From Bacteroidota bacterium (lineage in GTDB: Bacteria > Bacteroidota > Bacteroidia > Cytophagales > Cytophagaceae): a DNA stretch of 64,000 bases. Positions 18,180 to 26,065 of this stretch are shown here, in pieces. Numbering within the stretch: the stretch's first letter is position 1; each line of letters begins with the position of its first letter. The stretch lies in NCBI GenBank assembly GCA_023392125.1, contig JAEVZS010000009.1:124001-188000 (forward strand). The letters are read 5' to 3'. The position numbers and the translations under genes are program-made. The notes below the pieces were generated by a model that was not told the DNA's origin, did not search any database, and worked only from the letters and a program-made list of their open reading frames with translations.

Positions 18180-19223
18180 ATGAAAAGAGTATGGTACATA
18201 TTAATTTTGCTCTTGCTTCATGCAGGCCATACACTGGCCCAGGATCCGCAGTTTACTCAGTTTTACGCGGCTCCTTTATACCTGAATCCTGCATTTGCCG
18301 GTGCAACACTTGAGTCCCGTGCAATTGCTAATGCAAGACTGCAATGGGCAGGCTTGCCAAAGCCATTTGTGACCTATGCTTTTTCTCTGGATCATAACCT
18401 GGAAAAATACCGTAGCGGTCTCGGACTTATGGTTTTTCATGATAAAGCAGGGACTGGCGCTTTATCTGCAACCAGTGTAAGCGGAATTTACAGCTATAAA
18501 ATTCAATTGTATGAAAAGCTGATCATAAGACCTGCCGTACAGTTCAGCTTTGGTTCAAGATCGCTGGATTATTCACGGCTTGTTTTTGGAGACCAGCTCG
18601 ATCTGCAAAACAATACGACCGGAATTATAACCGGGGAAGCTATCGGAAGTGGTACCAGAACCAATTTTTTTGACTTTTCTTCCGGAGTACTTGTGCATAA
18701 CGAGCAGGGCTGGCTGGGTTTATCTGCGCATCACCTGAATCAGCCCAACGAAGCACTAAATGGAGGCAACAGTCCTATTCCTGTTAAATTAAGCCTACAT
18801 GGCGGTTTTAAAATTAACCTGAATAATTCAGTATATAAGACTCATGGCAAGAGCCGGGAAAAAACTCTGACTCCGGCATTTGTATATAAATCTCAGGGGA
18901 AATATGATCAGCTGGATCTTGGTATGTACTACTATCTGGAGCCCCTGGTCATAGGAATGTGGTACAGAGGAATACCAATTTTTAAACAATATAAGCCCGG
19001 TTACGGTAATAATGATGCATTGGCTGTTTTAATCGGAATGAGACAGGAAAATTTCTCCATTGGATATAGTTACGATCTGACTATATCGCAGCTGGGGCCT
19101 TCCGGCACTAATGGGTCTCATGAAATATCTTTAAGTCTTACGTTTGGAGACAATGGTAAAAAATCCAATAAAAAACCCAAAATGCGAAAAAGAGATATGG
19201 TGATACCCTGTCCCAAGTTTTAG
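18180..19223 (+). CDS. PorP/SprF family type IX secretion outer-membrane protein
   Basis: 347 residues with a signal peptide ending at HTLAQD. The N-terminal family signature DPQFTQFYAAPLYLNPAFAG is exact. The rest alternates amphipathic strands (FSLDHNLEKYRSGLGLMVF, SGIYSYKIQLYEKLIIRPAV) as in the 14-stranded PorP/SprF barrels. In Flavobacterium, SprF-type proteins are needed for secretion or anchoring of their neighbouring SprB adhesin through T9SS. It follows the PD40 gene after nine bases and ends with a basic tail (KKSNKKPKMRKRD). It is expected to be the dedicated outer-membrane partner of the giant PKD protein. Confidence 0.92.
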   Translation: MKRVWYILILLLLHAGHTLAQDPQFTQFYAAPLYLNPAFAGATLESRAIANARLQWAGLPKPFVTYAFSLDHNLEKYRSGLGLMVFHDKAGTGALSATSVSGIYSYKIQLYEKLIIRPAVQFSFGSRSLDYSRLVFGDQLDLQNNTTGIITGEAIGSGTRTNFFDFSSGVLVHNEQGWLGLSAHHLNQPNEALNGGNSPIPVKLSLHGGFKINLNNSVYKTHGKSREKTLTPAFVYKSQGKYDQLDLGMYYYLEPLVIGMWYRGIPIFKQYKPGYGNNDALAVLIGMRQENFSIGYSYDLTISQLGPSGTNGSHEISLSLTFGDNGKKSNKKPKMRKRDMVIPCPKF

Positions 19224-19326
19224 AAGTGAATAATTATGATATAATCTATTGACTACTTTATATTTAACTTCTATAATTCTTTTGTTGTCAGAAAATGGAT
19301 TGTATATTTAATATAAATTGATTTTT

Positions 19327-19956
19327 ATGCCATCTAGTACTTTTTTAAACCTCGACAAGAAAAAACAGGACCTGTTTTTAAAAGTTGCTTTTCAGGAGTT
19401 CTCTGCTCATGACTACAACTCAGCTTCCATTTCAGAAATGGTACGAACCCTTAATATTGCCAAAGGGAGTGTCTACCAATATTTTGAGAATAAGGAAGAT
19501 TTATTCTTTTATCTGGTTGACAGGTCTTTTCATGAAAAGATGAATTTTATATCTGACGAAATGGGAGCTAATAAAACCTTTGCATCCTGGTTTAGAAACC
19601 GTCAGCTGATTCTGCTTGATTTCGAAAAGAAAAAAGCCATGTACAGTAAGCTGTTGGCTAACTTTTATCTTCAAAAAAACAATCCGGATCTACGCAAAAA
19701 ATACCTGGATTTGAAAAACAGGGAAATGAGCTTTGTTCAGGAAAGCCTGGATAAGCTGTCTTCCTCTCTGCGAAAAAAAGATGATTTGCCTTTGCTTTCC
19801 TATCTGATTCTGGAATGGGAAAATGCATTGGGTGACTATCCTGAAATTACAGAGGGGAAAAAGCTTTCGAATAAAGCTAAATCCGCATATGATTCCGAAC
19901 AGATTATTGATAATTTTGCCGAAATGCTCAGCAAGGGAATTACCAAAGGAAAATAA
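19327..19956 (+). CDS. TetR family transcriptional regulator
   Basis: 209 residues from the ATG at 19327; an in-frame TTG three codons upstream is less likely. N-terminal TetR helix-turn-helix: KKQDLFLKVAFQEFSAHDYN, then SISEMVRTLNIAKGSVYQYF and NKEDLFFYLVD. The C-terminal ligand domain is not similar to any family I recognise. It stands alone between the adhesin cassette and the NFACT gene, so its target is unknown. Confidence 0.85.
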   Translation: MPSSTFLNLDKKKQDLFLKVAFQEFSAHDYNSASISEMVRTLNIAKGSVYQYFENKEDLFFYLVDRSFHEKMNFISDEMGANKTFASWFRNRQLILLDFEKKKAMYSKLLANFYLQKNNPDLRKKYLDLKNREMSFVQESLDKLSSSLRKKDDLPLLSYLILEWENALGDYPEITEGKKLSNKAKSAYDSEQIIDNFAEMLSKGITKGK

Positions 19957-20031
19957 TCCTTATCCTACACAGGATTAGCATACAGCGGGTATAACCGGGC
20001 TTTGCAATTATAGTTTTTAACCAAGACACAA

Positions 20032-21576
20032 TTGCATACCAATTATTATTATCTCCGGTTTTTATCATCAAAGCTTGATCTACTGCTGAATGAATACTTT
20101 CTCATTGAATGCTTTTCCCAGCAAAAGGAGGAAGTAATTTTTGTATTTCAGAATCAGGACGGGGCAACTTTTATTATTCAGGCTCATTTGACCTCCCGTT
20201 TCGCCTGCTTATATTTTCCTGAGCAGTTTAACAGGGCAAAAAGAAACAGCAGCAATCTTTTTCCCGAGCTTATCGGTAAAAAAGTACGACAGGTCAGACA
20301 AACTGAGAATGACCGTTCGTTTGTTATTGCTTTTGAAGATGATTATCAGCTATTATTCAAGCTGTATGGCAATCGTTCGAATCTGATACTTTTTCAGGCA
20401 GATCAGTTACTAAGAGTTTTCAGCAGAAAGCTTAAAAATGATTTTTCAATAACGCTGTCCGAACTGGACAAAACAGCGGATCATTCATTTGAATATTTTC
20501 AAAAGCATGGTTACAGAAAGACTTTTTATACATTTGCCCGGATTGCCGAGAGGGTGTTAGGGCTTAACGATCATACTGTCTGCGACCATGATGTATACAA
20601 TAAAATAGGTGCATTGATTGCTGAATTTGAAAAAGGAATTTTTTATATAGTCAAGGATGAAGGAATAATTCATTTGTCTCTTTGTCCGACGGGGCAAATA
20701 CTTGAACAATACTCCGATCCGGTCAAAGCCGGCAACGTTCTTTTTCATTATTACTATAAACAAAACTTTATTGCAGAACAGCGTCAGACACTGATAAGCC
20801 GGATTGACCATCTGATATCCGGGTATAAGCATTATCTGGAGCAGGCTGAGGAAAGATTACGGATACTAAAGAGCTCAGACGGGCCTGAAAAACTGGCAGA
20901 TATCATCATGGCCAATCTGCATGCCATTCCCAAAGGAAGCCTCAGGGTAAATCTGTATGACTTTTATAATGAACGTCCTATCGAAGTATCGCTGAAAAAG
21001 GACCTCACACCGCAAAAATATGCCGAATTGCTTTATAAAAAAGCGCGAAACAGACCGTTGGAAATCCAGAAACTGGAAGAGATATGCCTATCCAGAAAAC
21101 AACTGATCAGTCAGTGTATAAACGACAAAGAACTGATTGCCGGTCTGGAAACGCATAAAGAACTAGCTGTCTACCAGACCAGATATCTGCAAACCGGACC
21201 GGAGTCAAAAAATACTGAAAATGAGCTTTTCAGGCAATTTGAGTATATGGGTTACACCATATTAGTTGGCCGCAACGCTGCCAATAATGACCTGCTGACC
21301 ATGAAATACGCGCATAAAAACGATTTATGGCTGCATGCCAGGGATGTAACGGGTGCACATGTTGTAATCAGGCATAAGGCGGGGCAGGGGGTCCCCAGGC
21401 CGGTAATAGAAAGAGCTGCTTCTGTTGCAGCTTTTCATTCAACAAGAAAAAATGAAAAACTGTGCCCTGTAATTGTCACCGAGAAGAAGTTTGTACGCAA
21501 ACCCAAAGGAGCTCCCAAAGGGGCTGTTAAAGTTGAAAAGGAGAAAGTTATAATGGCAGAGCCTGCCGATATTTAG
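20032..21576 (+). CDS. NFACT (Rqc2/RqcH-type) ribosome quality-control protein
   Basis: 514 residues. NFACT-N domain at about 1-200, a coiled-coil/HhH middle (HYLEQAEERLRILKSS), and a C-terminal NFACT-R domain with DLWLHARDVTGAHVVIR, matching the D-x3-H-x-R-x3-G-H motif of RqcH. In Bacillus, RqcH recruits tRNA-Ala to stalled 50S subunits and adds alanine tails; older annotation calls the family fibronectin-binding protein. The start is a TTG at 20032: the next upstream in-frame codons lead to a stop at 20011, no ATG is available, and homologues begin with the same short H-x-N-Y-Y pattern. It is convergent with rlmH, ten bases apart. Confidence 0.88.
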   Translation: MHTNYYYLRFLSSKLDLLLNEYFLIECFSQQKEEVIFVFQNQDGATFIIQAHLTSRFACLYFPEQFNRAKRNSSNLFPELIGKKVRQVRQTENDRSFVIAFEDDYQLLFKLYGNRSNLILFQADQLLRVFSRKLKNDFSITLSELDKTADHSFEYFQKHGYRKTFYTFARIAERVLGLNDHTVCDHDVYNKIGALIAEFEKGIFYIVKDEGIIHLSLCPTGQILEQYSDPVKAGNVLFHYYYKQNFIAEQRQTLISRIDHLISGYKHYLEQAEERLRILKSSDGPEKLADIIMANLHAIPKGSLRVNLYDFYNERPIEVSLKKDLTPQKYAELLYKKARNRPLEIQKLEEICLSRKQLISQCINDKELIAGLETHKELAVYQTRYLQTGPESKNTENELFRQFEYMGYTILVGRNAANNDLLTMKYAHKNDLWLHARDVTGAHVVIRHKAGQGVPRPVIERAASVAAFHSTRKNEKLCPVIVTEKKFVRKPKGAPKGAVKVEKEKVIMAEPADI

Positions 21577-21586
21577 TATCCGGCTT

Positions 21587-22057
21587 TTATTCGTGATGGT
21601 ATTTTTCTCCTCGCAATATTGTAAATGCACGATATACTTGCTCAGTAAAAAAAAGCCGGATCATCTGATGTGAAAAGGTCATTTTGGATAAAGACAGCTT
21701 TTCGTTTGCTATGGCATAAACACTTTGGCTAAATCCAAAAGGTCCTCCGATGATAAAAGCCACAGAAGAAATACTCCTGTTCATTTTATTCTGCAATGAT
21801 TCAGCAAAATCAACAGAAGTAAGCAGCTTGCCATTTTCATCCAGAAGAATTACATAGTCATTCCGGTCAATTTTGGAAAGGAAGATTTTACCTTCTTCTT
21901 CCTTAACCGCCTCCGGAGTCTTCGATTTGCCTTTTACTTCGGGCAATTCAATCAGTTCGAAGCTTACGTAGTGTTTAAGTCGCTTACAATAGCGGTCAAT
22001 TCCTTCGATAAGGTACTGATCAGTCGTTTTTCCGGCACAAATTAATCGTATTTTCAT
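21587..22057 (-). CDS. rlmH: 23S rRNA (pseudouridine-1915-N3)-methyltransferase RlmH
   Basis: SPOUT-class methyltransferase that modifies helix 69 of 23S rRNA. 156 residues from the ATG at 22057. The knotted SAM site is seen in FIIGGPFGFSQSVYA, and the C-terminal SLSKMTFSHQMIRLFFTEQ and YRAFTILRGEKYHHE segments are strongly conserved in the family. The C-terminal histidine/tyrosine-rich end is intact. Confidence 0.96.
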   Translation of the reverse strand: MKIRLICAGKTTDQYLIEGIDRYCKRLKHYVSFELIELPEVKGKSKTPEAVKEEEGKIFLSKIDRNDYVILLDENGKLLTSVDFAESLQNKMNRSISSVAFIIGGPFGFSQSVYAIANEKLSLSKMTFSHQMIRLFFTEQVYRAFTILRGEKYHHE

Positions 22058-22089
22058 CAACTGTTCCTGATTAGAAATGGTAATCCTGT

Positions 22090-22965
22090 TTATTTTAGCT
22101 GCTTGCCGGATGCAATAAAGCTGCTGACTTTATCCAGCATCAGAACCGTGTCATCCGGAAGTTGTGGTAAATGGTAAGGATGAGATCCACCGAAAGTATG
22201 ATCTGCCCCTTCTATGAAAAAGACTTTTGCATGATCATTTTTTTCGAGCAATTGTCTGGCATTCTCAACGCTCACTGTCTGATCACCTGTTCCCTGTACG
22301 ATGAGCCAGGGCACGGACACTTTTGAAGCAGCATAGGGAATATACAGTCTGTTTCTGTTTTCTATCGTATTCTGATACAGCTGATAGTAAAGAGGATATT
22401 GTTGTCCTGTCCGGCTGTTTTCGACATAGATTACTCCGTTTTTTTCCCATTCTCTGAGTATATCCGGTGAGTAACGTGTTTCAAAATCAGCAACAGCTGA
22501 AAGGGTAATCAGCAAAAAAACTCTGGGATCCTCTGCGGCTTTCAGAATTGCAGTGCTTCCCCCGCGACTGTGGCCCATGAGAATAAATCTGCCAGGTTCA
22601 ATCAGGTTGCGAGGAATACTATGGGGGCCATTTTGTATCTGATCCATTACCATTGCCAGATCATCCAGCTCTATGGTAAAATTATTGAGACCAAAAGCTT
22701 CCGAATCGGATATTTCGGTCGGATTTTCAGGAGTGGCGCCGTTATGCGAAAAATTAACCCTGACAACAATCAGATCTTGCAAAGCAAGATGGTCACATAT
22801 TCGGTCAAAAGTTCCCCAGTCTTTAAAACCTTTAAAGCCATGCAAGAAAATCAAAACTGGTTTTGTTCCCGGCAAGTCAGGCCAGCGTGCATCCCAGACA
22901 ATGGTTTTGGAATTATAATTTGAAGAAAGATATTGATCATGACTTCTGATTATGGAAGCTTGCAT
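22090..22965 (-). CDS. Alpha/beta hydrolase
   Basis: 291 residues from the ATG at 22965. The reading frame extends to a TTG at 23091, but those 42 extra residues do not look like the family and contain no ATG. Oxyanion region in FLHGFKGFKDWG, nucleophile elbow GHSRGG, acid in VQGTGDQTV and catalytic histidine in GADHTFGG. The triad is complete. It resembles the prolyl-oligopeptidase/dienelactone-hydrolase-like group of serine hydrolases. No signal peptide is seen from this start, so it is probably cytoplasmic. The substrate is unknown. Confidence 0.82.
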   Translation of the reverse strand: MQASIIRSHDQYLSSNYNSKTIVWDARWPDLPGTKPVLIFLHGFKGFKDWGTFDRICDHLALQDLIVVRVNFSHNGATPENPTEISDSEAFGLNNFTIELDDLAMVMDQIQNGPHSIPRNLIEPGRFILMGHSRGGSTAILKAAEDPRVFLLITLSAVADFETRYSPDILREWEKNGVIYVENSRTGQQYPLYYQLYQNTIENRNRLYIPYAASKVSVPWLIVQGTGDQTVSVENARQLLEKNDHAKVFFIEGADHTFGGSHPYHLPQLPDDTVLMLDKVSSFIASGKQLK

Positions 22966-23096
22966 GTATCGTCCGTTTAAAAATTGAGTGTATTCAAAGG
23001 TAATTAAGATTTCCCATATATAATATCCGGATGGAAGGAGAGATTCAGTGAGTATGAGCTCTTCATTTTCATACGTATTTCCATAGACCAATTAAA

Positions 23097-23152
23097 AACA
23101 CTTCAGAAACAGAAGCCGGATCCAACTGACACAGCGACCTTCCTGAAGTGTT
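23097..23152 (-). terminator. Terminator after the secreted helical-repeat gene
   Basis: Perfect 10-base-pair inverted repeat AACACTTCAG (23097-23106) and CTGAAGTGTT (23143-23152). Read on the minus strand it is followed by a T run. The 36-base loop is long and may fold further. Confidence 0.6.
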
Positions 23153-23210
23153 GATACATTTCAATTAATAAATCCGGTAGCCGGTCTAAGTCAACTTAAC
23201 CGGCCTCCTC

Positions 23211-23918
23211 TTACTGATTATCTTTTTTCTTATCCGAACTAAATACATCTCCCACTGATTTTCCTGCATCTTTAGCGCCTTCTCCTACCTCTTCAGCACC
23301 TTTACTAACTCCTTTTCCAATACTTTTACCGGCATCTTTGCCACCTTCATAAGTGGCTTTACCTGCCTCTTTAGCACCTTTTCCGGCTTTCTCAGCTCCG
23401 TGTTCTACAGATTCGCCGGCATCTTTACCCGCTTTACCTACACCTTTACCTGCGTCCTTAGCTCCTTTTTCAGCCTTTTCAGTTCCTTTTTTAAACTCGG
23501 ATCGCTCTTTATCAGTATCATTTTCGTCATCATACTGATACTCTTTCTTTTTAGTGCTATCCTCAGGCAGTACAAAGTATTCTTCAGCTTCCGGATCGAT
23601 ATTGGTATACAGTTCAGGATCAGCCTCAATACCTGCTTCACTGAATACTACCTCCCGGTTCGGACCGAAATCTTCTTCCAGATTTGGCTTGTACTCAAAT
23701 CGTGTATCTGTGCTGTTGCTGACATCGTAGACACAGTTTGCAGACGACGACGCTGAAACAGGTTCTGTTGTTTCAACAAGCGTCCCGTTGGCGACATCTG
23801 TCAGTGTGCTTGTACCTCTTTCACTGCTTTCATATTCGCTGATAAAGCCCTCCGGGCAATCTGCTACCGCAAAATAGGTGAAAATACACAATATTGCTGC
23901 TACCCCTAATCGTTTCAT
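23211..23918 (-). CDS. Secreted LEA-like protein with Lys/Gly/Ala helical repeats
   Basis: 235 residues with a signal peptide (MKRLGVAAILCIFTYFAVA, cut before DCPEG). The middle is acidic and threonine/serine-rich with two cysteines. From about residue 140 to 225 there is a low-complexity array of about 11-residue units of the form GKDAGKSVGKG / AEKAGKGAKEAGK, whose alternation of K/E with A/G/V predicts an amphipathic helix like those of LEA or apolipoprotein-type stress proteins. No enzyme motif is seen. A purine-rich ribosome site (GAGGGAAGAG) precedes the ATG, which is uncommon here. The next gene, polyprenyl synthase, is divergent. Function unknown; envelope stress protection is only a guess. 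Confidence 0.75.
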   Translation of the reverse strand: MKRLGVAAILCIFTYFAVADCPEGFISEYESSERGTSTLTDVANGTLVETTEPVSASSSANCVYDVSNSTDTRFEYKPNLEEDFGPNREVVFSEAGIEADPELYTNIDPEAEEYFVLPEDSTKKKEYQYDDENDTDKERSEFKKGTEKAEKGAKDAGKGVGKAGKDAGESVEHGAEKAGKGAKEAGKATYEGGKDAGKSIGKGVSKGAEEVGEGAKDAGKSVGDVFSSDKKKDNQ

Positions 23919-24062
23919 ACTCTTCCCTCGTTTTAATTGTCTATTTTTCTAATAAATAAACAATGTCATTTTTTTAATCGTTCGTACTTATTTTATTTGC
24001 CATTGTTGCCTATTTTTAAAAGGCTGATTAATTGTTCAATTTTTATAGTAATATTGTGCGTA

Positions 24063-25040
24063 ATGACACGTACGTTGGAGGAAATACAAAGACCAATTAC
24101 CAGAGAGCTCGAAGAGTTTGAAGTAAAGTTCAGGTCCTCAATGAAAAGTAATGTAATGTTGCTTGACAGGATAATGACCTATATTGTCAAACGGAAGGGT
24201 AAGCAACTGAGGCCGATGTTTGTATTTCTGTCTGCCCATTTATTCGGAGATGTCAGGGAAGCAACCTATAGAGGGGCTGCTCTGATTGAACTGCTGCATA
24301 CGGCTACGCTGGTGCATGACGACGTAGTAGATGATGCAAACCTGCGTCGTGGTTTTTTTTCGGTAAATGCCCTATGGAAAAATAAGATTGCAGTCTTGGT
24401 AGGGGATTATTTACTTTCAAGAGGCCTGCTGCTCTCTATCAACAATGGAGACTTTGAGCTGCTGCGCATTGTTTCAGATGCAGTACGAGAGATGAGCGAG
24501 GGAGAGCTTCTGCAAATTGAAAAAGCAAGAAATCTTGATATTACCGAGGAGACGTATTTCACCATTATTCGTCAGAAAACTGCTTCACTGATCAGTTCCT
24601 GCTGCGGGGTGGGAGCCGCATCTGTCGGTGCAGATCAGGATACTATCCGCAAGCTGAGTACCTTTGGAGAAAAAGTAGGAATCGCCTTTCAAATCAAAGA
24701 TGATCTTTTTGATTACAATACTTCTAAAGTTATCGGGAAGCCGGTAGGTATCGATATCAAAGAAAAGAAGATGACGCTGCCATTGATTCATTCCCTTAAT
24801 AAAGCTTCATGGAGCGAGAAACGAAGAATTGTTTCTATAGTCAAGAATGAAAGCCATAAGCCGGCGAAGGTGCAGGAGGTGATTGATTTTGTACGAAACT
24901 CCGGCGGTATAGAGCACGCCTCTGTGGTTATGCAGCAATATGTACAGGAAGCAGAAGCAATCCTTGAAACCTTCCCTGATTCGGTCTATAAACATTCGCT
25001 ACGCGAGCTGGTTAAATATACAATAGAGAGAACTAAATAA
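24063..25040 (+). CDS. Trans-polyprenyl diphosphate synthase
   Basis: 325 residues from the ATG at 24063 (MTRTLEEIQRPI); the frame extends 42 hydrophobic residues upstream to 23937, but these are not typical of the family. Both aspartate-rich motifs are present: HDDVVDDANLRRG (first) and QIKDDLFDY (second). The KGKQLRPMFVFLSAHL segment binds the isoprenyl diphosphate. The length and motifs fit octaprenyl/solanesyl-type synthases that make the menaquinone side chain. Cytoplasmic, Mg2+-dependent. Confidence 0.92.
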   Translation: MTRTLEEIQRPITRELEEFEVKFRSSMKSNVMLLDRIMTYIVKRKGKQLRPMFVFLSAHLFGDVREATYRGAALIELLHTATLVHDDVVDDANLRRGFFSVNALWKNKIAVLVGDYLLSRGLLLSINNGDFELLRIVSDAVREMSEGELLQIEKARNLDITEETYFTIIRQKTASLISSCCGVGAASVGADQDTIRKLSTFGEKVGIAFQIKDDLFDYNTSKVIGKPVGIDIKEKKMTLPLIHSLNKASWSEKRRIVSIVKNESHKPAKVQEVIDFVRNSGGIEHASVVMQQYVQEAEAILETFPDSVYKHSLRELVKYTIERTK

Positions 25041-25097
25041 TGTTTTAGGCCCAGTTTTTAATTAAAAGCAGTTGAATAAGAGGAGGGAGAGAATAAG

Positions 25098-25619
25098 ATG
25101 AAAATTTCAATTCGAAGCAAAAAGAATGATCCTGTCCGGGATCTGGAAAAATACTATAACAATATTCGAAAAGGTTTTACGAGGCAGTTGTCTAATTTGC
25201 ATGTTGACGAGTATTTTCAGTCAAGCCGTAAGCGTTTTTATGCCTTTCTGAAATCTACCGGTAAAAAGATACGAAAAGAGGAGAAGCGTTTTTACAGGCT
25301 TGCATGGGTAAAAGATATACGCAAAGGCAAGTTTATCAGTAAACGCTCAAACGAACTAAAAACCTGGTACAACAAACAGTCTCCGGATGTGTACAAATGG
25401 GCAGATAAAGGCCTGAACAGGTTCGAAAATACGGTGGAGTATTCATATAATCAGACAAAAAACTGGGTATCTGAAAAAACTCCTGAACTTGCGGACAATG
25501 TTGTGAAAGGATATCGCCAGCTGGGCAAAAAGGCCTCAAGAGCAATTTCTGATTATAAGTCTGCCAGAAGAAGACGGAAAATCAGAACAAAAATTCAGTC
25601 AAGTCTGGGGCTTGCTTAG
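25098..25619 (+). CDS. Basic helical protein of unknown function
   Basis: 173 residues, very rich in Lys/Arg and aromatic residues, with no signal peptide or membrane segment. Predicted helices run through most of the chain (EKYYNNIRKGFTRQLSNL, RKEEKRFYRLAWVKDIRK). The central stretch TWYNKQSPDVYKWADKGLNR and the following FENTVEYSYNQTKNWVSEKT look like two diverged copies of one helical unit. It ends with a strongly basic RRRRKIRTK segment. A clear ribosome-binding site AGGAGGGAGAG lies 8-17 bases before the ATG. It follows the polyprenyl synthase after 57 bases. I do not recognise the family; nucleic-acid or acidic-surface binding is possible. Confidence 0.65.
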   Translation: MKISIRSKKNDPVRDLEKYYNNIRKGFTRQLSNLHVDEYFQSSRKRFYAFLKSTGKKIRKEEKRFYRLAWVKDIRKGKFISKRSNELKTWYNKQSPDVYKWADKGLNRFENTVEYSYNQTKNWVSEKTPELADNVVKGYRQLGKKASRAISDYKSARRRRKIRTKIQSSLGLA

Positions 25620-25642
25620 ATATGGCTCAGAAAGGGACACAA

Positions 25643-25667
25643 AAAAAGCCACAGTTTGTGGCTTTTT
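25643..25667. terminator. Bidirectional terminator before trxA
   Basis: Perfect 11-base-pair stem AAAAAGCCACA (25643-25653) with TGTGGCTTTTT (25657-25667), three-base loop, A/T runs on both sides. Serves the plus-strand unknown gene and minus-strand trxA. Confidence 0.88.
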
Positions 25668-25670
25668 CTT

Positions 25671-25991
25671 TTATAGATGTGCATCAATTTTTTGTGCCAG
25701 TACAGATTTAGGTACTGCCCCTACTTGCTTCTCAACAATTTTACCATTTTTGATAACCAAAAGAGTTGGGATACTTCTGATGCCAAACTTGGCAGAAGTG
25801 TTTGGATTAGAATCTACATCCACTTTACCAATGACTGCTTTTCCTTCATAGTCAGAAGCCAGCTCTTCTACAACCGGGCCAATCATTTTACAAGGACCGC
25901 ACCATTCTGCCCAGAAATCAACCAGTACAGGCTGATCAGTATTGATTATATCATCAAAATTAGCATCTGTAATTTCAATTGCTTTTCCCAT
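25671..25991 (-). CDS. trxA: Thioredoxin
   Basis: 106 residues. Active site WCGPC with Cys31 and Cys34, the preceding DFWAE, the cis-proline in SIPTLLV, and the buried Asp in VDFW. All residues of a classical cytoplasmic thioredoxin are present, and there is no signal peptide. It acts as a general disulfide reductant for enzymes such as ribonucleotide reductase. It lies downstream of dnaE on the same strand (74-base gap), probably with its own promoter. Confidence 0.97.
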   Translation of the reverse strand: MGKAIEITDANFDDIINTDQPVLVDFWAEWCGPCKMIGPVVEELASDYEGKAVIGKVDVDSNPNTSAKFGIRSIPTLLVIKNGKIVEKQVGAVPKSVLAQKIDAHL

Positions 25992-26065
25992 AAAATCGTA
26001 ATTAAAAAAGTTATTGATTCTTTTAAATGTAAAGATAATGGTTTTTTTTCCAAAAAAGTTCCCGG

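Noticed and set aside
22966..23091. N-terminal extension of the alpha/beta hydrolase from a TTG
   Set aside because: No ATG, no family similarity in these 42 residues, and it reaches almost to the terminator at 23097-23152.
23937..24062. Upstream extension of polyprenyl synthase
   Set aside because: Starts in AT-rich promoter-like DNA and the residues are not typical of the family; ATG at 24063 fits.
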